A stretch of 64,000 nt of DNA from Metallyticus violacea. Taxonomy: Eukaryota; Arthropoda; Insecta; Mantodea; Metallyticidae. A model generated the notes under the pieces. That model had not been told where the DNA came from. It searched no databases and saw nothing but the letters and a program-made list of their open reading frames with translations. Within the stretch, counting starts at the first letter, position 1; every line of letters begins with the position of its first letter. A program made the position numbers and the translations under genes. Below are positions 44,440-55,908 of the stretch, piece after piece. The stretch lies in NCBI GenBank assembly GCA_030762175.1, contig CM060842.1, positions 43,929,501 through 43,993,500 on the forward strand, given 5' to 3'.

Positions 44440-44713
44440 TATATTGCTGCCGCATATACAGGTAAATATATACTGTGACATTTGATAATTAGGGAATATG
44501 TCAGCTTGGCAATATTGTATGTGACAACAATATGTTTCAAAATATTTCTGACGAATTGTCACTTTTTATGTGACAATAAAACATTTATAAAACAGAATAT
44601 GGCAAATTTGTAGTGACAATTTTGTAAATTTGTCATATATTATGAAACAGATATTTGTCAAGTATTGTCTGTTACCTGTCGAATTGTCAGTTTTAATGAA
44701 GCAGGACCCCTGG
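44440..44713. repeat. Possible MITE end with TGACAA motifs and a CAGGACCCCTG terminus
   Basis: Repeated direct and inverted GTGACAA/TTGTCAC motifs (e.g. 44556-44579 and 44620-44637) lead to GAAGCAGGACCCCTGG at 44698-44713, which shares CAGGACCCCTG with the right end of the hAT-like element at 22899. No opposite terminus was found. Confidence 0.4.
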
Positions 44714-44895
44714 CTACCAGAATGATTAAAAGTGCTACTGAAACGTTAATTGGAACAATTCCTCGTTGGTAATATTTCATACCTGAACACCGCACTTGAA
44801 GCAATAATGCATGCCTAAACATCAGCACATTTCAAACAATTGAATGAAAGAAACAGATTCTCGTTCCAGGTTCTTGTTTAGTAAAGCTCCCTGTA

Positions 44896-45204
44896 CTAAA
44901 GCAGTTCGATGTGCCAGGAGAGCACATAAAACCGAATAACCAACAAGAAAAGGAAAAGAAAATATGCTGAAAACGGCGAAACGTAAAAGAAAGACAAGAC
45001 ATCTAAGCAGTTTTCGTGACGAATCGTCAAATTGCGTAATGTATCGCGTAAAAAACGCGAGAAAGTCTGAGAAAGGCGTAGCATTTCAAGACATCCTCTC
45101 TCCACAAACGCACTTCCCTTGGCAAATATCGTAAACGCTGCAGCTTCCGAAATCACTGCCTTCTGGATCAACTCCAGAGAGCTCCTGCGAGGAAATGCCG
45201 TCGA
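44896..45204 (-). other. Unassigned open stretch, GC-richer than flanks
   Basis: A ~100-codon open minus-strand frame (RRSSLELIQKAVISEAAAF...) lies in a locally less AT-rich patch, but resembles no known family and has no clear start or splice context. It is recorded as an observation, not a gene. Confidence 0.2.
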
Positions 45205-45611
45205 GGAAAGTTAAAAAAAAAAGTAATATTTTCGATCCCTAGTTGGAGATGTTGCCGGGGTAAGTTTTAAATTTCTTTATGTAGATTTGCTTGTTCTATA
45301 AAGGTGAATATTGGATACAGTTCTTTTGTGTAATTGTTGCAAAAGTTGCAATGTTGAATAAAAGTCTTTAAATATACGTTTCTTTGAACTTCGAATTAAA
45401 GAAAAGAAAATTTGGTGTACTTAAACTTATAAGTGCTTAAAATAAATACCAAATAGATGTAATAATTTTTAGTTTAACTATCAATGAAGTGAAATAAAAC
45501 ACATTCATGTTTTACGTTAATATTCATTAAATAAAAATAAAATCTAATAGCTTTATTTAATAACTTAGAAGAATACAATAAAAACAAAATAAATGTATCT
45601 ATTTTTTATGT

Positions 45612-45797
45612 TTTATTTGTTGTTGCGCAAAAGACTCGGAGTTCTTGGCGCCTTAAAGGTATCTGGCATTCGCCTTATCAGCCTAAGGAAAACTCCCTAA
45701 AAAAAAACTCAGCCAAACAGCTTGACCTGATCGGGATTCGAACTCAAGACCTGCGAATTAGTAATCAAAAGCGCTACCACTAGACCACGGAGGTGGT
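45612..45797 (-). mobile_element. SINE family D (tRNA-like head), single copy
   Basis: Minus strand: CCACCTCCGTGGTCTAGTGG, TAGCGC (A box), CTTGAGTTCGAATCCCGATC (B box), a poly-T/GGCTGAG body, GGCGCCAAGAACTCCGAGTC, and a CAAATAAAACATAAAA tail. The acceptor stem does not close, so it is not a functional tRNA gene. The head differs from families A-C. Confidence 0.75.
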
Positions 45798-47130
45798 CTT
45801 TATCTATTTTATTTTATTTTGCAAAATATTCAGAAGAATTAACTGCAAAAGGTAAACAATTCCAAAGCGGATTGCAGTTAAACATTGTCTCAGGAAACTC
45901 TCAAAAAAACAAAAAAAAAAAAAAAATTGCCTCGTTTCTGAGAACGTCGAATAAGCATGCAAGGTCAAAAACGTATTGTGTGATCTAGAAGTAAAATAAT
46001 TGCACAGGTAAAAATATCATATACTTCATTATTTGGAAGGCAAAACCATTAGCTGCAAAAAGTCTGGTATAAAATTCCAATCTTAGCTGATTTAGGAATA
46101 GTTTTATTGTATTCTAATCCTAAATGTTCTACATTTTTGTACAGTTCGCATACATATTTCATAACTTGTTCCATTTTGCCAAATTTCTTGAAAATCTGAA
46201 GCGATGCTGGAATGTATTGTCCATCACTACTATAGAGCGATTGATACGCTAGGCTATACTTAATCTTAGAATAGCTTTGTTGAGTATCTCACTTATAAAC
46301 CAGAAACTCAGCAACGAGATGCACATGCATGCTCATGCTTTCCGTTCGCTGACCCCAACGAGAGAGTTATCTTATACTGTACTTACTTTACAGCTTCTGG
46401 CCAACAGCGAAAGGATCCAAATTTATAAACTGCCAACCAAACACAACTAGTCCAAAGCACGTATACAAATATAGTCTGAAATCTCAGGTTAATTATGGCA
46501 TTTTGTCTGTTACCGCGCCGAACGGAGGAGGCATTTGCAAACACGCCATTATCAATTATCCGTGGCATCATGACTTAGGTGATGGAAATAAGCTTCCATT
46601 AAGACGTACGTTTATTAAATAACACGCATATTCGCTAACTAACCTAACCTTACCTAATCACTTATTCGTGTTGTAAAGAAGTTTTAAAGCTTCATAGATT
46701 CCGATATATACACACAGAACTGTAATAAAACAAACTGCTGCTCACAAATCAGTTTCCTTTGTAAATTACACTTTTCACTCAATGTCCCTAGTTATAACTT
46801 CACCGGCATCTTCGAGAAATGACATATATTTTAAACAATTTTTCTAAGGGCAAAAATGTTATGATTTTGTAAAAGATTTACTGGCAATAAGCACTAAGCC
46901 TAAACTGTGAAAACGGAAATCTTACGTCACTATCTTAACACGATTATGAAAGAGCAGATATGGAAGCAATGCATTACACGTGTGTTCGTCATTTCCTGTA
47001 CTTAGAATTAAAGTCATGTTCTTCTACGGCTGACCTAACCATTAATTCCTAAACCTAAAAGTACTACAGACTGCATTCTTCAACAATTTGAAGAATAGAG
47101 TAATGAGGCACAAAATTTATGACATCACAG
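45798..47130. other. Unassigned sequence; short repeat shared with 51.8 kb
   Basis: 46950-47015 (CACGTGTGT...CATTTCCTGTACTTAGAATT) partly matches 51792-51825 (CACATGTGTCATTTCTTGTACTTGGAATT). Otherwise nothing is recognised. Confidence 0.35.
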
Positions 47131-47815
47131 ATATTTAAGTCGAAATATATTTAATTATGTTGAAATTTATTTCATTAAGTTGGCGTATGTTGAAATGTAT
47201 TTAATTAGGTTGATATATAATAAACTATTTTGGCATAGATGGGCACGTATTTAATTATGTTGACATGTATTTAATTATGTTTATATTTATTAAATTTGGT
47301 TGAAGTATATTACGTTGATAGTATTTAATTAGGTTGATTAAATTAGGTGGACAATTATTAATTAGTTTAAATTAAGTTGATAAGTATTAATGGGTTACAT
47401 TTATTTATTATATTGATATATGATTAGGCTGACATGCTTGAAATATGTTGAACATATTTAATTGTGCTGAAACACGTTAAACAATGCAGGCAGCAATTAA
47501 TTAGCTTAACATGTATTGAATTAAGTTGAAATTTATTAAATGATGCTGACATTATTTAATTGGGTTAACATGTTAAATTAAGTTGACAGGTATATAATTC
47601 GGCTCAATGTGATTATAATGAAATATATTTATTACAGTTAAATATATTTAGTTGAGTAAAAATATATTTAATGTTGAAATAAGATTATATTAAATTATGT
47701 TAAGTATTTAATTAGGTTAACATGTATTAAAGCAGTAGATAAGAATTACGCTTAGTTAAATAATATGTATTGAATTATGTATTTTGTTAATTAAGATAAT
47801 TGACATGCAGTAAAG
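47131..47815. repeat. Degenerate ~20-bp AT-rich minisatellite
   Basis: About 35 imperfect units of roughly 17-22 bp with consensus near ATGTATTTAATTAGGTTGAC; TTTAATTA(G/T)GTTGA cores recur throughout (e.g. 47150, 47192, 47250, 47270, 47320, 47710). Unit length and sequence drift strongly, which indicates age. Not a microsatellite and not coding. Confidence 0.85.
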
Positions 47816-50040
47816 CACTTATTACTTAACCTAACCGCTTGACGAGCTATGTAAGCGGACTGTGGTGGTTTTATCAGCGTGCTAATCTCTGTGTATCGAA
47901 AAAACAGCACAAGTGCAGCGAATACAGCGATGAGTAAATATGATTCAACTTCAATAGTACCATTTGATGGCAGAAACCATGAACCTCTCTTGGATAACAT
48001 GTGTTTTTTCCTTTGTGTTGTTTATCGATTTTTTGTGTGTTAAGCAATAATTTTTCTACGTAAACATACAACATGATGGAATTTCCCGCATTCCCTATAG
48101 CACGCTCTTTCTTAAGCGATCTAATAATGTAACATTTAGCCTAATACAACCCATCCCTACGACTTAGAAGCAAAATTAGTAGCTAATTAAGTGATATTTC
48201 ACCTTTATCTAATATCAGTCTTAAAATACAAAGTTTATTTCTACTACGATGTTCACTATTGGAATAATTGAGCATGTGACTGCCTTAATTATATAAAAGC
48301 ATTATTTACTGCTTTTCCTTAAGTGACTTAGTGCAAAAGCCCTTAAACGCGATGGGTGTTAAATTGTTAAGAACTAACATTTACGACAGAAATGCAGTTT
48401 AAGAGCGCCTTAACTAATTTCTTTATTCCAACAAAATACGCATCATATTATGAAGTATCTCATTCGCCAAAAACACCTATTTAATTATAAGAACTGGAAC
48501 TTCACTTCACTAAAGTGATAATGAAACCAAAAATATTTATAACCCAATATTTGTGTAAAATGCCCGTTATTCTGTAAAGGAATATATGAGTGACAATATA
48601 TATCATATTGGGTTAAAAACACCGTCATTATTTATATCAATTATATGGTAAAATTTATAGGACTTAGTGATTTGTCTGTATTTGCTTCTCTGAATTTTGT
48701 TGTTTTGGCCGAGTTGTTCTAGGTGTTGTTTTTTTTTCATTTTTATAGTAACCATTTATGCAGATACAGTTGATATTTTTTGTAAATGTAAAATGTGGTG
48801 ATTGTAAATGACAAATTCTATGTTAGTAAGTCTGTGACTGCTTCGCGAACAAACGGAATGCTCCAGGAACTAAACCAGTGACATTTACAATTTTTTTAAA
48901 AGAGCTACGCTACGAAAATGCCAGAAAATATTTTTCCAAATCAGCAAATTAATGTGCTTTTTGAGATAAAATTAAATATGGCCGTTTTATATAAAGAAGG
49001 CTAATCTAGACCTAACCTACCTGAAACTCGTCTTAAAGGTATCAGAGAACGCAAAAAAGTGATAAATTACCTCGGTATTCCTTAGACCAAGTTTTGTCTC
49101 TTTTGTCTATCCGCCTTAACAACATGGCCATCTCCATCAATCTACACAATGCCATTGCTGTACAAATGGTCGACAAAAACCTCCCTCTAAAAGGAATACC
49201 AGTCAGGATAATTAGAATTTCTTCCTGCAAAAGTTGCTGGCGAAGACGAACAAAACTTAGAGCTCAAAACGGAACACAGCCTGAACAAAAGGCACACAAC
49301 TCAGCTCCATAGAAACTTTCCTCCAACTGACAAATTAAGAAAAACAGCTGGAAACAACAGAAATTAAATCTGCTACCTTCAACAACAGCTCAGAAAATAG
49401 TTATGGATGTCACTATTAATCTCAACACTATGTCCGACGTATTATAAACAAGAAATGTCGGAAATGAACATTATAAAACTCATTATACACCCTAAATTTC
49501 AGTTGTTTAAAAATAAACCGGGTATTTAATGAAACAGGAGCACAGTACAACCATGTCAATTATTTTCATTATTTATTTATTTATTTATTTTTGTAAAATT
49601 TGTGGTGCGGCTCTTTCTAAACAATTACTATCTTTATGTTATAAGGCCATACTTTTCACTGGTGCATGTTTCGCCACTTATAACCTATTACCATCTTTAT
49701 AGGCGTAATTGATAACTGTTTAGCCACTCACCAGTAGATGAAAGCATTTTCACTTAATATTCATACTCTATTATCCCACAGAATCACAATACTTTTTCCA
49801 CTTGATTATTACAAATATTTACGCCCGCCAACCGTTACACACTACTCGTACACACACAGTCCTTACTGCTGGCTCTGCATTCTCAGCAGGCAGCCTTGAC
49901 TTGTGCTTGTTCAGCTTTCTCGGACCCTATGGTTGGCATTTGTAAACGTAGTACCAACTTGCATCATGGCCCATAAAATTTTCCCATAATTATTTATAGT
50001 TTAAATTAATTTAAATTAGAATTTATACATCTTTTTCAAT
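47816..50040. other. Unassigned sequence
   Basis: No recognisable genes. (ATTT)n lies at 49570-49592. A minus-strand frame 49042-49230 resembles no family with confidence. Confidence 0.35.
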
Positions 50041-50198
50041 CCGTGATGTCTAGTAACTATATTTGTCTCGCAGATCGCGGGTTCAATCCCGGCCAGAGTC
50101 GATGTATTTTTTTTTTTTTTTTTTTTTTTTGCCTAAAACGTTTAAGTATGGCTTCCTTTGGAAGGGAAGTAAAGCCGTGGGTCCCGTGTCGTAAATCA
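50041..50198 (+). mobile_element. SINE family A, copy 7 (3'-truncated)
   Basis: A degraded A box, then GATCGCGGGTTCAATCCCGG (B box), CCAGAGTCGATG, an expanded T run, CTTCCTTTGGAAGGGAAGTA, AAGCCGTGGGTCCCGTGTCG. It stops at the ACATTTACGG point where other copies continue. Confidence 0.82.
50107..50130. repeat. Poly-T expansion inside a SINE
   Basis: 24 Ts where other family members have GATTTTTT; a T tract of the SINE has expanded. Confidence 0.9.
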
Positions 50199-50986
50199 AT
50201 TAACTAACTCATTCCGTAATGAAGTATGGCATTATTTTTTGTAAATGACTCTTCTTGTTAAGATAAAATTTTCCTTTTGCTAAAGAAAGTAATGAGAAAA
50301 ATATTTTGAAGGAAAAACACAGAATCTTGTTAACCTCTTTTCTTAAATGTGCCTACTCTCACAGGAAAAGTAATGTATGTGATCTACTGTGTTATGTGGT
50401 AGATAATCTCAAAAGTATTACATCGAATTCCAGGGAACTAGACTGAATACTAGAAACAGGAATGATTTGATAAAGTCGGTTTATTCGTTACAGTGGCTAT
50501 TATTCTGCAGTTCAGGTATACAATAGAATAGCCTACCTAACAGAATTAATTTTTCAGGTACGAACGTAAATTTAAATTATTCAAAAATACTTGATAACTC
50601 ACACCTTCTACAGTATGAACGAATATTTTTGACTTCATAATGATTATATGTATATTTATTTTGTTTTTGACATGTTCTACAATCTAGAGATCTAGAGATC
50701 AACTCCGTTTCTATAGAGCGATGCATATAGGTATACACGCTCGGGTGTTAAACGGGGAAGATTTTAACATAGCTCTGGCATTGAAGAGAAAGTTACGTCC
50801 ACTTAGTGTACTTCAAATATGCTCTTGTTGCATATACAAAAGGAGACTAATCGATAATCGACATTCCTTTTTCTTCATCACCTTAATAATGCCGTATAAG
50901 GTATGCATTAGAGAGAAATACACATTTTCCCTATCTGATAACGCATTCCACTATCTAATAGACAAATCTTCGTCGTCTTCTTCTTA

Positions 50987-50987
50987 C

Positions 50988-51040
<53 letters not shown>

Positions 51041-51041
51041 T
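50987..51041. repeat. (TTA)n microsatellite
   Basis: About 18 TTA units. It creates the Leu run of the spurious frame 50721-51071. No retroposon body was recognised beside it. Confidence 0.95.
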
Positions 51042-51636
51042 CCAGATGCGCTCAATTTATGGTCCGAATAAGTTTTAATAAGGAGAGCTATGTACATTTA
51101 TTTAATTAAGCAATTTTTTCTATAAGAAGAATGAAAAAATAGAATTGAAATGTTATTTAATAATTATATCGGATTCATTATTCGTCATTTAATTATCACT
51201 AAATTTAAAATAATGTTTCATTCTGTACCAATTGGTGGTGTTTTGAAATTGTTTTGCAATGCCATATATGTCATAAACCATGTGCACAACATAAACATAA
51301 ATATTTCAATGAGAAGATCTGTATTTTCCTTCAAATACTTTAGTCATCTAAATTCGGGTAGTAACACTAACGTTTGCTCACCTCCTAAGGCTAACGTAAT
51401 CAATATTCGTCATTAGAAACAAGTATAGAATTTCACAGAATCTAGCTTCCGACACCAATGATAAATATAGTGAGAAACGTACTATATAATACTTTCCTTA
51501 CTAATAAAATTTTCCTCCTAAACATTTATAATAAATCGCCCACATGTTCCAGAACCAAAGTTGATATTATTTCGTTCAGAAAAAAAATTTCCATGTTGCT
51601 TTAAAATCTTAACTGGCTATAAGATTTAGCTTATTA

Positions 51637-51637
<1 letters not shown>

Positions 51638-51687
<50 letters not shown>
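51638..51687. repeat. Poly-A run (50 nt)
   Basis: Uninterrupted A tract between AT-rich sequence and GCAAAAGATCC. No retroposed gene was recognised on either side; the flanks 51042-52239 are otherwise unassigned. Confidence 0.95.
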
Positions 51688-51688
<1 letters not shown>

Positions 51689-52239
51689 CAAAAGATCCTT
51701 GATATACAAAAATTACGTAACTAGTGACATCGTATTACCTGCTTGTAACCTCACGATCATGACACAACTATAATGGAGGAAATATGGATGCACATGTGTC
51801 ATTTCTTGTACTTGGAATTTAGCCCATGGTAGCTCTCCTACTCTCCAAGGCAGGCAGGCAAAAGTGTGAAACAGCTGATTCCTTACGTCGGATCTATGTT
51901 TACTTCGTTTACCCTGTCCCACATGTTCATGATGGGGTGAAGGTCATTCATGTTGCAATGCAGAGAGAAATTGTAAACACTCTGCGGTAGTTCTGTCGTG
52001 GTGGAACAAAACGCGATGTCGCTTGGACGGTGCAAGTTTAAAGACGAATGGGAAAACTTTCTCTCATTTGTGAACAAACAATGGGCGTATTGAAATAGAA
52101 TTTTTAGATCGAAGTTGCGGAGTTAAAGTTTTTAAGGAACGAAATTCTAAACTCTTTTAATTTTTATTTAAACTCAAGTACCAGTATATCAAAAATCTTT
52201 GATGCATTTAGATCAGATAAAACAGTGCCTAATACAAGA

Positions 52240-52433
52240 TTTTCAGGACGTGAAACGACTGATAAAGGGTTGAGGTTCTTATATGTGCCGTACATCTACG
52301 ACACGGGATAACAGCTTTGCTTCTCTTCTGAAGGAAGATATGCCCTAAAAATCCATCGACCTTGATCGGGTTTGAACCCGCGATCTTGGGGGTCTACGAG
52401 CAATTATGGTTGCTACTAGATCACCAGCACAGA
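52240..52433 (-). mobile_element. SINE family A, copy 8 (partial)
   Basis: Minus strand: GTCTGTGCTGGTGATCTAGT, AGCAACCATAATTGCTCGTA, GATCGCGGGTTCAAACCCGA, GATGGATTTTTAGGGCATAT, CTTCCTTCAGAAGAGAAGCA, GTCGTAGATGTACGGCACAT, then a deletion to GTCGTTTCACGTCCTGAAA. The 3' end is missing. Confidence 0.78.
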
Positions 52434-53142
52434 CTGTACAAATATTTTCGAAAATAAATGTATTAAAGAGCGACGAATGCTTTAAGTTAACAGAGTTTTA
52501 TATAATTTCCTTCCTTATAGTTTGCACTTCTTCAATAAAACTAGCTGGTAAACAAGAAAAGATTGCTAACATTTGGAGCACATATATAAACTTTAGTTAA
52601 AGTCATCTGTTTTCCTATATCTCACTACTATAAATATGTTCTATAATCAGTCCAATTTAAATATCGTAAATTTTGCATATTTCTAGCCTTCCAAATATTA
52701 AGATCTAATCTTACATAAAATAATATTATATATACCTGCATGTTACTTGAAACATAATCACTCCACTTTGAATGTGTTTGTATTATTTTGCGGTCATAAT
52801 ATTTTTTTTTTAGAAACATTGTTCATGAACTGTCTTTGTCCATATATATCACTGCACGTGGATTGTGGATGGAAAACCAGTACCTTCCTCTTCTGCCGCC
52901 CATCTCTTTTCGAGCTCTGCATGGCTGCACATATTGTTAAACCAAAAATTAAAAATAAACAATTATAATACCCATGATGTGTATTTAACACCTATCTACG
53001 AATTGCATTTTTAAGCAGTTTCATAGAAAAAAAGACCTTAGGTATTAAAATTCCTGATGACCTATGTTTTAGATTCACTAGATTTTATTTCCGAAGATTA
53101 AAATTACATCTATACCTAATGCTTCATGAGTTTAATCATGTG
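52434..53142. other. Unassigned AT-rich sequence
   Basis: Short ORFs only; none is recognisable. Confidence 0.4.
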
Positions 53143-53394
53143 TAGGTCCTGGTGGTATACTTGCCTCTTAAACCCCAAGATTGCGGGTTCAATTCCGTCC
53201 AGGGTCGATTGATTTTTTTCGGGCGTAAAACTCTTAAGTAGTTTTCATTGGAAGGAAATAAAGCCGTGAGGGTCCCGTGTCGTACATTTACGGCACGAAA
53301 AAGAACTTCAAGCCTGCAAGAAGAGACCTCTAAGCAAAACGTATCGGTGGTTTCACGCTCCGAATTAAATGGGACGCTCCATAAACAAAACAAA
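53143..53394 (+). mobile_element. SINE family A, copy 9 (A box deleted)
   Basis: AGGTCCTGGTGG joins directly to TATACTTGCCTC, removing about 13 nt that include TAGTGGTAACC, so it could not start pol III transcription itself. The rest (GCGGGTTCAATTCCGTCCAG, GGGTCCCGTGTCGTACATTT, CAAGCCTGCAAGAAGAGACC) is present. The GATGACCTGAGATGTTAAAG segment before the tail is also missing. Confidence 0.85.
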
Positions 53395-53540
53395 TCAGAG
53401 GTTTAATCCGCAATGGCTAGGGTGCGGCACAAACTCCTTTTGTACTATTGGTGGTATTTGAATGCTTCTGCCACTGAATCCTATCATGATAAATTTTAAT
53501 TTTATTTTCCTTAAGATATTTTGTTAGTTAATTTATTTTA

Positions 53541-53800
53541 ATAGTGTTTACGCTAGTTTTTACTGCTGAGGCATCACAGGCGGCGGGCACTGGTGATACA
53601 TGAGATAAAGAAAACATTTGAAAAAGTAAGGAAATGTTCCAGGCATAAGTTTAAAATACCTCCCCGGCATTTCCCATTTGCGAGGACTGAGGAAACCCTG
53701 GAAAAATCATAAATCAGGAATAACGGTCCTAGCGGGAATCGAAACCTAGACATCCCACTCTCGAATCCGTGTCTTAATGACCTCTGCCACCCGTAGCGGT
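53541..53800 (-). mobile_element. SINE family B (tRNA-Ser-like), copy 3
   Basis: Minus strand: CCGCTACGGGTGGCAGAGGT, GGATTCGAGAGTGGGATGTC, TAGGTTTCGATTCCCGC, CTCAGTCCTCGCAAATGGG, CCTGGAACATTTCC, AAACACTATT at the 3' end. More mutated than copy 1; the A box has G-to-A changes. Confidence 0.8.
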
Positions 53801-54435
53801 AAGATATTTTATGTCTTTGTAATACAGTATTAATTAAAGTTTTCAATAATGTATGACTCATATTTCGCATAGCAACGGTCTTAAGAACGTTATACATTAA
53901 ACTTTCTTTCAAAATATAGGAGGTAATGTTTCTGAGCGTGTTTCAAAAAGCTTTTCATTTAGTTTTAATTCAAATTACAACTCTCTTTTGAAAGCCTCTG
54001 TTTAGTAGTTATAGAAAAGAAAATAACCTTTCTCTCTCCGTTTTACCGCCAGGTTGTTGACCTCGTCCCTTCGCTCGTCTTTCACATACTTCTAAGAATG
54101 ACTTCCATTCAGAGTTTCCTCACATTACTGTTTTGTCGTCTTGCATAATTCAGCCTGACCTTGATACTGCCTGTCATCCCTACATTGCCAGAAGTGCTTT
54201 ACAAAGTAGACCGGCTTTGAGCATCATCTAAGCTGAAGTACTCAATAAAATTTCAATTCTTTTTTGTTACTCTTGTTCTTTATACTATTAATTATTGATA
54301 AATAATTAAATTTATGATTCCAAATGTGTCACTTTAATCTTGGCTCTCAACATATAACGGACACAGCTGTTAGACCTGGTGCATTAGATGACATTATCCT
54401 GAGAATTCTACCAACCGCTATCAGCTTTTATATTA
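53801..54435. other. Unassigned; GC-richer patch at 54040-54240
   Basis: 54040-54240 followed by AATAAA at 54245 could be the end of an old retroposed or transcribed sequence, but no coding frame was recognised. Confidence 0.3.
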
Positions 54436-54703
54436 ATAGTGTTTGACGCCCCTTTTTTTACTGCTGGTGCATTACATGTAGTGGACACTGATGATGCATG
54501 AAATGAAATAATAAATTGGGAAAGGATTTTTTAGGAAGAAAACGTTCTAGGTCTGTTTTAGGGTATCCCCCAGGCATTTTCCATTTATGACGATTGAGGA
54601 AAATCTGGAAAAAACCTCAGTCAGGGAGGGCATTCCTGGTGGGAATCGAACCCTAGACCTCCCATTCACGAGTCCATGCATTAACGACCTGTGCTACCTT
54701 GCT
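54436..54703 (-). mobile_element. SINE family B (tRNA-Ser-like), copy 4
   Basis: Minus strand: GGTAGCACAGGTCGTTAATG, CATGGACTCGTGAATGGGAG, GTCTAGGGTTCGATTCCCAC (B box), GCCCTCCCTGACTGAGG, CTAGAACGTTTTC, GGGCGTCAAACACTATT-like 3' end. The first few bases of the head are altered. Confidence 0.82.
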
Positions 54704-55116
54704 ACCTAGTTACATATACAGATATAGATTTTACCCCGCCTGAAAATTATATTAATTTCTATAGTACTTCTCTGTCATATGAAGCTATTTTTGGTCTGTG
54801 TCAGCAGCTGGAAGCAAACGTCTGTCATAACAAATGGTTCCGCGCTGGTGGCCGTACGTAGGCGTTATAGTTCTTTTACGAGGATAAGCATTATTTCCGT
54901 GTAACTCAGTTTGCAGCTAAGAGAAGGTAAGGAAATAAACATAAAATTATAGTATGATTTGGAAATACAATATTGATTATATTAAAAAAACTGAATTCAT
55001 TGTGTCGTACCCTTTGCTTATGGTACGGGCCTTAATTCTCTTCTAATGCATGATAATGCTATACAACAAAGAATACCAAAGATGTCCTGCAAGAATGCTA
55101 AAATCGGGCGATGACT

Positions 55117-55341
55117 AGCCTACATGCAGTGCTGACCTCAATCCCATTGAGCATATGTGGGATAAGCTGGTAAAAACTTGTTGGCGCGGGTCCTGCTGAG
55201 GCACAGAACCTGGGAGAACTCATAGATGCACTCACTGAAGAATGGGAGAGAACCCCACAAATCTTTATTAGGAGGTTAGTGTTATGCATACCACGCAGGT
55301 GTTATGAAGTCATTGCAGCTCACGGACACACTAAGTTCTGA
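55117..55341 (+). pseudogene. Tc1-like transposase C-terminal fragment
   Basis: PTCSADLNPIEHMWDKLVKT (family WPAxSPDLNPIEHxWD; the leading Trp is TAG), then a frameshift near 55187 and an open frame GPAEAQNLGELIDALTEEWE, RTPQIFIRRLVLCIPRRCYE, VIAAHGHTKF ending at TGA 55339-55341. This is the last catalytic region and C-terminal tail of a Tc1 transposase. The DNA-binding and first catalytic parts are absent upstream, so it is a truncated copy. Confidence 0.82.
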
Positions 55342-55645
55342 GTGTTGAAATAACCAAGGAAACATTGAATACCAAACAATGTACCACTTTGTTTTCTGTA
55401 TCAATCAATAATTTGTTTGTACTTCTAATTCTGTAAAATAAAAGTTTGTTAGAATGCCTACCCTAATTTTACACAATTCTTCAATCTATAATTACAAACT
55501 CTCAAAAATTAAATGAATCAATATTTATTTTGGGACTTTGATTTAAGCATTAGTTCCTCTAATTTTTTTAAGAGTATACTTTCAATTATAGCTAAGTGTA
55601 AACCTATAACGGTATCCAGCCTACCAGCAGAGTATGGGTATTTTT

Positions 55646-55908
55646 AATAGTGTTTATCGCCCGTTTTAACTAATGGTAGACTCTGATGTGGTACATAAGA
55701 TAAAATGATAAACTTGGGAAAGGATTTTTTTAAGGAAGGAAACGTTCCAGTCCTAAATTAAGGGTACCTCCCCGGCATTTATCATTTATGAGGACTGAGA
55801 AAAAGCTGGAAAAAACCTCAGTCAGGGAGAACGGTCCTGGTGGGAATCGAACCCCATACCTCCCACTTATGAGTCCACGCCTTAACGACCTCGGGCACCC
55901 GTGGCGGT
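55646..55908 (-). mobile_element. SINE family B (tRNA-Ser-like), copy 5, with target-site duplication
   Basis: Minus strand: CCGCCACGGGTGCCCGAGGT, CGTTAAGGCGTGGACTCATA, GGTATGGGGTTCGATTCCCA (B box), GTTCTCCCTGACTGAGG, CTGGAACGTTTCC, AAACACTATT. GTATGGGTATTT (55632-55643) and GTATGGATATTT (55907-55918) flank it, 11/12 identical. Confidence 0.87.

Noticed and set aside
45725..45797. tRNA gene on the minus strand
   Set aside because: tRNA-like A and B boxes, but the acceptor stem does not close and a SINE body with A-rich tail follows.
49042..49230. PIF/Harbinger-like N-terminal frame (LLRRIDKRDKTW)
   Set aside because: A few basic residues resemble the family, but no further motif supports it.
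50721..51071. 116-aa ORF with Ser and Leu runs
   Set aside because: The runs come from (TTC) and (TTA) repeats; the remainder is not recognisable.
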